Origin: Lacticaseibacillus suibinensis
GTDB lineage: Bacteria; Bacillota; Bacilli; Lactobacillales; Lactobacillaceae
Assembly (NCBI RefSeq): GCF_003946175.1
Contig: NZ_RHOK01000007.1
Location: 1 to 64,000 of the forward strand
DNA length: 64,000 bases
Direction of reading: 5' to 3'
Notes under the pieces: model-generated
Databases searched by the model: none
Told to the model about the DNA's origin: nothing
What the model saw: only the letters and a program-made list of their open reading frames with translations
Made by a program: the position numbers and the translations under genes
Shown here: positions 59,767 to 64,000 of the stretch, piece after piece
Numbering within the stretch: the first letter of the stretch is position 1
Layout: the number at the start of each line of letters is the position of its first letter

Positions 59767-62700
59767 ATGTCACATCATGGATTTTGGCGCTTCGGCGTGA
59801 TTCTGGGGGCGGCGGCCGCATTGCTCATTCCCGCCCACCTCACCCACGCCGCCGATGCGAATAGCATCGATACGACCAGTGTGCAGTTGCAGATCACCAA
59901 AACGGATGGCTTCACCCACCCCGGAATCAGCATTGATCCTGAGGCTTTGGCCAATACCCGCAAGGAACTCGCCGCGCATGCCGAGCCTTGGGAAAGCTAC
60001 TATCAAGGGATGCTCGCCAGTCCCTATGCGAGTTTGGATTTTCAAGCGGCGAACCTGAAGGAAGGGACTCGGGATGTCCCGCTGGATAAAACCTTCACCT
60101 CAAACAAGCAGGAACCGCGGTTGTCCCAAGATGGCTTTCGTGCCTACACCCAGTCCGTGCTTTACTATTTGACTGGCAACGTGAAGTACCGCTACAACGC
60201 CATTCGCCTGATCCGCATCTGGGAGAATATGGACAAAGACGGCTACAAGTATTACGCCGATGCTCACATCCACGCCCCAGTGCCGTTTTACTATATGGTC
60301 GCAGCGGCGGAGCTGACCAAGTACACCAATCCGACGCAAGGCAGCTACAAGGATACTGAAGGCAACACCATCAACCTGCGCTGGACCGACACTGACAACC
60401 AGAAACTGATTGATAACTTTATTGATCCCCTCACCACGAACTTGTTAATCAATGTCAAAAATCAATACTTCAATCAGCACCTGTATGCCTTAACCGGCGT
60501 CATGGCCGCCAGTATTTTCAAAGATGACACCGCCGCCTATCAGGACGCGGTGGAACAGTATTTCGTCAATGCGCAATCTGAACGCCCGAATATCAACGGC
60601 GCGCTAGGCAACTTGATGCATGTGATGACCGCGGACGATCCGCGCAACCCAACCGGCCAGGATTTTGTCCAACTGCTGGAAATGGGCCGCGACGCCAACC
60701 ACGCCAAGGACGATGCCTTGGATCTCGCTGGTCTGGCGCGCACGATCAACAACCAAGGCACCAAAGTTGACCCGACCACCGGCACGATTTCCACGGCAGC
60801 CAATGCGGTGGATCCTTACAGCTTTGGCAATAATCGCTTACTGGCAGGAACGCAGCAGTTCTACGCCTACAATACCGGTCGCACGACTCCTTGGATTCAG
60901 GTGTCACAACCGGGTGACGCTGCGCACCCAGCAATTGAATCCGATGGGGTCACCAATATCATCGACTTCGGCGGCCCAGTATCGCCTGATGGCCGCGGGC
61001 GCTTGAACAAGTTCTACAGCCTCAGCGAAGTGTATGACTATTATCGTTACCAAGAAGGCTTATCCGCTGCCGAAATCGCCAAAATTGCGCCAGCTGTGGC
61101 CAATGAAGCGACGCATTTAAGTAGCACGACTTACTACGAAGGTACCAAGCAAATGAACTACTGGGGCGCCTATTCCGACAACAAGATGACCGAAATCGGG
61201 GCGGAATATTGGCTCTCGATGCCGCAAGCGAAAGCGGCTGACACCACCACCTTCCCTAGTCAAACTGCTGGCACGGAAGATGTCACCTTCAATCAATTCG
61301 GCACCGTGCTGAACAGCAATCTCGCCAAGACCACTAAGGAAGGCATTGAAGTCACTGCCGCCACGACCCAAAAGGACATTTCCGAAACCGCCTACGACGC
61401 CACTTACCCTAAGGACACCACCACCAATCGCGGCGGCGCTCAGGTAGCCTTGGCCGGCTTGGTGAAGCCTACCACTGGCACCTTCGCCGTGCGGCTGAAG
61501 ACCAATGGAACCGCTCAGCTGCTGATTTCTGCCAGCAACACCCCGAACGCCGCTTACCAGACCCTGACTTTGCCCGATACCAAGAATAAGTGGCAAACCG
61601 TGGCCTATCCAGTGGCTGGTGGCAATGCCAACATCGACTTCTTCACGGTTTTAGGCCAACCAAACGTTAAAGTGACGTTTGCCGCTGGTGTCTACACCGA
61701 TGATGCCGCCTTGCCAGTGATCGGCGACACCGCCCGCGATACCGCCATGTTTTTAGGCAAAACGCTGAACCTGAAGCTGACGGCAACCAATGCCACCAGT
61801 TTGACCTTGGTGAACGGACCGCAAGGCTTGACCTTAGCCGCAAATGGCACCTTGACCTTCACGCCGACCGCAGCCGGCACTTACCCGGTCACCGTGACCG
61901 CCACCAACGGCCAACGCACCGTCACCAAGACCTTCACCATTACCGTTGAAAATGATCGCGTGGCGGCTTACAACACCGCCACCAAGCAGCTCAGCGATGG
62001 CACCTACACCACGGCGTCACTGGCGAAAGTCAACGCCGCGGCCAAAGCGGTGCAAGCGCTGATTAAAACCGGATCGGATGACGACTTCCAAAACGCCTTG
62101 AATGCTTACACCAAGGCCATCAAAGCCGCTGAACTGATGAACCCGACCTTGGCTGATGGTAGCTTGGCCTATGCCGGTCTCACGACAGCTAACTTGTTGC
62201 AAAAGGACTCGCAAGCCATCGATGAGACCAAAACGGCGAACACAGCGCTGCTCACCGATGACAATCAGGCGACCCAAGGCGGCGACTGGCACACGCCGGC
62301 TGTGATTGACTTCGGCGAAGACGCCGCTGTCTCCTTAACGAAAGTGATGTTCTTGGCCCGGACCGGGTTCCCGAACCGCAGCCAAGGCACCAACCTTTAT
62401 GGCTCCAATGATGGCATCAACTGGACCAAACTCACCGATGCCATGACCACCTTGAGCAACCAGCCGCAAACGATCACCGTTTCCAATCACACCCAATATC
62501 GCTACTTCAAGGTGCAAGTTGATGCCGCTGGCGAACCGACCGACCCGGCCTACCCTGGCATCGCTGATTATGGCGAGATCCACCTCTTCGGCACGCGCTA
62601 CGAACTCGCGCCAACCGCAGACGGTATGACCAAGCCGCAGCTTCTAGCGGAAACAACGCCAAGCGTCACCGATAACAGCAAGCCGCAAACCGAAGTTACC

Positions 62701-62973
62701 ACCCCTGGTCAAGGCGGTCATCAAGGCCAAACTGACAACCCTGCCCGTCAAGGTACCAACGTGGCTGTTGGGGCCCAGTCCAGCAGCCACAACCAAACCG
62801 CTGATCAGCAGGCAACCAGCACGGCCAAGGCTAGCCCAAAGGCCAACCGTCAAACAGCGGCTGGCAAACAGGGCCAGCTGCCGGCCACTGGTGAAGCGGC
62901 TCAGCCATGGCTGCTAGCCGCCGGTGTCTTACTCTTAGCCGGCGCGCTCTATGGCCTAAAGCGCCGCGCTTAA
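59767..62973 (+). CDS. Wall-anchored alginate-lyase-like protein with CBM32-type domain
   Basis: This 1068-residue surface protein has a signal peptide ending THAADA (about 32) and an alginate-lyase/heparinase-like alpha barrel (about 40-420) with RLIRIWENMDKDGYKYYADAHIHAP and NQHLY around His238. A beta-rich linker follows, then a putative-Ig domain (about 650-728), a FIVAR-like helical module (730-795) and a discoidin/CBM32-like domain (about 820-955) with the WxLYGSND-type segment. The end is LPATG (1038-1042), hydrophobic helix and KRRA. AAAGGAGGAAG precedes the ATG; longer in-frame starts run into repeat R7b. It probably cleaves or binds an external polysaccharide whose products feed the PTS. 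The substrate is unknown. Confidence 0.88.
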   Translation: MSHHGFWRFGVILGAAAALLIPAHLTHAADANSIDTTSVQLQITKTDGFTHPGISIDPEALANTRKELAAHAEPWESYYQGMLASPYASLDFQAANLKEGTRDVPLDKTFTSNKQEPRLSQDGFRAYTQSVLYYLTGNVKYRYNAIRLIRIWENMDKDGYKYYADAHIHAPVPFYYMVAAAELTKYTNPTQGSYKDTEGNTINLRWTDTDNQKLIDNFIDPLTTNLLINVKNQYFNQHLYALTGVMAASIFKDDTAAYQDAVEQYFVNAQSERPNINGALGNLMHVMTADDPRNPTGQDFVQLLEMGRDANHAKDDALDLAGLARTINNQGTKVDPTTGTISTAANAVDPYSFGNNRLLAGTQQFYAYNTGRTTPWIQVSQPGDAAHPAIESDGVTNIIDFGGPVSPDGRGRLNKFYSLSEVYDYYRYQEGLSAAEIAKIAPAVANEATHLSSTTYYEGTKQMNYWGAYSDNKMTEIGAEYWLSMPQAKAADTTTFPSQTAGTEDVTFNQFGTVLNSNLAKTTKEGIEVTAATTQKDISETAYDATYPKDTTTNRGGAQVALAGLVKPTTGTFAVRLKTNGTAQLLISASNTPNAAYQTLTLPDTKNKWQTVAYPVAGGNANIDFFTVLGQPNVKVTFAAGVYTDDAALPVIGDTARDTAMFLGKTLNLKLTATNATSLTLVNGPQGLTLAANGTLTFTPTAAGTYPVTVTATNGQRTVTKTFTITVENDRVAAYNTATKQLSDGTYTTASLAKVNAAAKAVQALIKTGSDDDFQNALNAYTKAIKAAELMNPTLADGSLAYAGLTTANLLQKDSQAIDETKTANTALLTDDNQATQGGDWHTPAVIDFGEDAAVSLTKVMFLARTGFPNRSQGTNLYGSNDGINWTKLTDAMTTLSNQPQTITVSNHTQYRYFKVQVDAAGEPTDPAYPGIADYGEIHLFGTRYELAPTADGMTKPQLLAETTPSVTDNSKPQTEVTTPGQGGHQGQTDNPARQGTNVAVGAQSSSHNQTADQQATSTAKASPKANRQTAAGKQGQLPATGEAAQPWLLAAGVLLLAGALYGLKRRA

Positions 62974-63003
62974 TCTTCTTCAACTAGTTCTCCTCCCTGC
63001 CTC

Positions 63004-63036
63004 AGCCCCAGCTTGCTTGGTGCTGGGGCTTTTTGT
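63004..63036 (+). terminator. Terminator after the wall-anchored lyase gene
   Basis: The stem AGCCCCAGC/GCTGGGGCT is followed by five T. Confidence 0.9.
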
Positions 63037-63046
63037 CGGCACTATT

Positions 63047-63062
63047 TGGCATGAAACTTGCT
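63047..63062 (+). promoter_or_regulatory. Sigma-54-like promoter of the GH43 gene
   Basis: TGGCAT-N5-TTGCT, one mismatch from consensus, lies 34 bases before the GH43 start. No good -35/-10 pair was found in the same gap. A one-mismatch site is expected about once per window of this size by chance, so support comes from its position. Confidence 0.45.
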
Positions 63063-63096
63063 TGTATTGAAGTGACACGGTAAAGGGAGGATTCAC

Positions 63097-64000
63097 ATGA
63101 CAGAGCTGTACACTAATCCAATTCTCAAAGGCTTTAACCCTGACGCTAGCATTTTGCGCGTCGGCGATGATTACTACATTGCCACCTCAACGTTCGAATG
63201 GTGGCCAGGGGTTGAGATTTATCATTCCACCGATCTGATCAACTGGACGGTGGTGGCAGAGCCGGTTGACCGCCCCAGCCAGGCGAATTTGGTGGGAAAT
63301 TACAATTCCGGTAGCTTGTGGGCGCCTGCCTTATCTTACGACCAGGGCCGGTTCTATTTGATTTATACGGATGTCAAAACCACCGGCATTTTCAAAGATA
63401 CCTTGAACTACCTGATCGAAGCGCCAGCCATCACCGGGCCTTGGAGCGAGCCGGTTTTTCTGAACGCCAGTGGCTTTGATCCGGCCATGTTTCACGATGA
63501 CGATGGCCGCCATTACTTGATGAATATGCTGTACGATCACCGGCTTGACCACGATGGCTTTGCCGGCGTCGTGATGCAGGAATACGACCTCGCCCATCAT
63601 CAGCTGGTGGGCACGCGCCAAAAGATTTTCCAAGGCACCCAGTTGGGCAACGCGGAAGGCCCGCAAATGCTCAAGCGCAACGGCTGGTACTACCTAATTT
63701 GCGCTGCGGGCGGCACTGGCTATTCACATGCTTCAACGATCGCCCGGGCGCGCAACATCTGGGGACCTTACACCGTGGCGCCGAACACGCCACTGATGAC
63801 CACCAAACCGCACCCTGACAGTCCCTTGCAAAAATGCGGCCATGTCAGTCTCGTCGAGATCACGCCGGATGAGTGGTATGCCACGTTCATCACCGCCCGG
63901 CCCCTGAAACTGCAGCGCGGCAACTGCACCCTGGGCCGAGAAACCGGCTTGACCCCGATTCGCTGGCAGGACGATTGGCCTTACCTGCTTGAGGGCGGCG
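63097..64000 (+). CDS. GH43 beta-xylosidase/arabinofuranosidase, 3-prime end outside window
   Basis: This is the first 301 residues of a GH43 enzyme; the frame is open to the window end. The catalytic set is visible: base Asp16 in GFNPDAS, pKa-modulating Asp128 in GFDPAMFHD and acid Glu187 in GNAEGPQ. Spacing agrees closely with characterised XynB-type beta-xylosidases. There is no signal peptide, so it is cytoplasmic and acts on imported xylo-oligosaccharides. AAAGGGAGG precedes the ATG. The C-terminal beta-sandwich expected for a protein of about 540 residues lies beyond the window. Confidence 0.92.
   Translation, partial: MTELYTNPILKGFNPDASILRVGDDYYIATSTFEWWPGVEIYHSTDLINWTVVAEPVDRPSQANLVGNYNSGSLWAPALSYDQGRFYLIYTDVKTTGIFKDTLNYLIEAPAITGPWSEPVFLNASGFDPAMFHDDDGRHYLMNMLYDHRLDHDGFAGVVMQEYDLAHHQLVGTRQKIFQGTQLGNAEGPQMLKRNGWYYLICAAGGTGYSHASTIARARNIWGPYTVAPNTPLMTTKPHPDSPLQKCGHVSLVEITPDEWYATFITARPLKLQRGNCTLGRETGLTPIRWQDDWPYLLEGG

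Overview
This window looks like part of the chromosome of a GC-rich member of the Lactobacillaceae, with Lacticaseibacillus or a close relative the best guess. The reasons are strong AGGAGG-type ribosome binding sites, frequent TTG/GTG starts, LPXTG surface proteins, many PTS permeases, a LevR-type activator and Lactobacillales-style housekeeping genes. The block gdpP-rplI-dnaB-purA (18.9 to 11.6 kb, all on the minus strand) is normally close to oriC. Its direction puts the origin to the right, and a parS-like site at 48.33 kb fits that. No tRNA, rRNA, transposase, prophage or CRISPR array was seen.

Layout. 0.7-10.3 kb: two divergent operons around a LacI regulator (ROK kinase, GH9, PTS EIIC on the left; LacI, HAD phosphatase, SIS enzyme, a second GH9 on the right). 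I read these as an intracellular beta-linked oligosaccharide pathway, possibly for glucosamine oligomers. 10.5-23.6 kb: aldo/keto reductase, purA, a repeat-domain protein, dnaB, rplI, gdpP, niaR, two small lipoproteins, a tyrosine phosphatase and an alcohol dehydrogenase. 23.6-28.6 kb: araR and araBAD. 28.7-31.4 kb: GH4 and RpiR, then a probable type I toxin-antitoxin locus. 31.4-38.5 kb: calcium-type P-ATPase, oxidoreductase, esterase, LPXTG protein, AzlCD. 38.6-45.9 kb: GntR, EIIC, GH1, mannonate dehydratase, 6-phosphogluconate dehydrogenase and gluconokinase. 46.0-49.6 kb: ketopantoate reductase family, GH28, orphan sugar-binding lipoprotein. 49.8-54.3 kb: NUDIX, two VIT-family transporters, MntH, UspA. 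54.4-64 kb: mannose-class PTS (IIB, IIC, IID), its sigma-54 activator, a large wall-anchored lyase-like protein and a GH43 xylosidase that runs off the window.

Three things go beyond routine annotation. First, a family of about 125-bp palindromic elements occurs in at least eight places (about 14 full or partial copies). The stems differ in sequence between copies but remain paired, and two copies share the same 40-bp insertion. Second, sigma-54 type -24/-12 elements lie upstream of the PTS operon (perfect match), the wall-anchored lyase and the GH43 gene, pointing to a LevR-controlled polysaccharide regulon. Third, a par-like type I toxin-antitoxin locus has direct repeats over the toxin start and a convergent antisense RNA. 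An intrinsic terminator immediately upstream of araB and three LacI-type operators, one inside a gene, are also notable.
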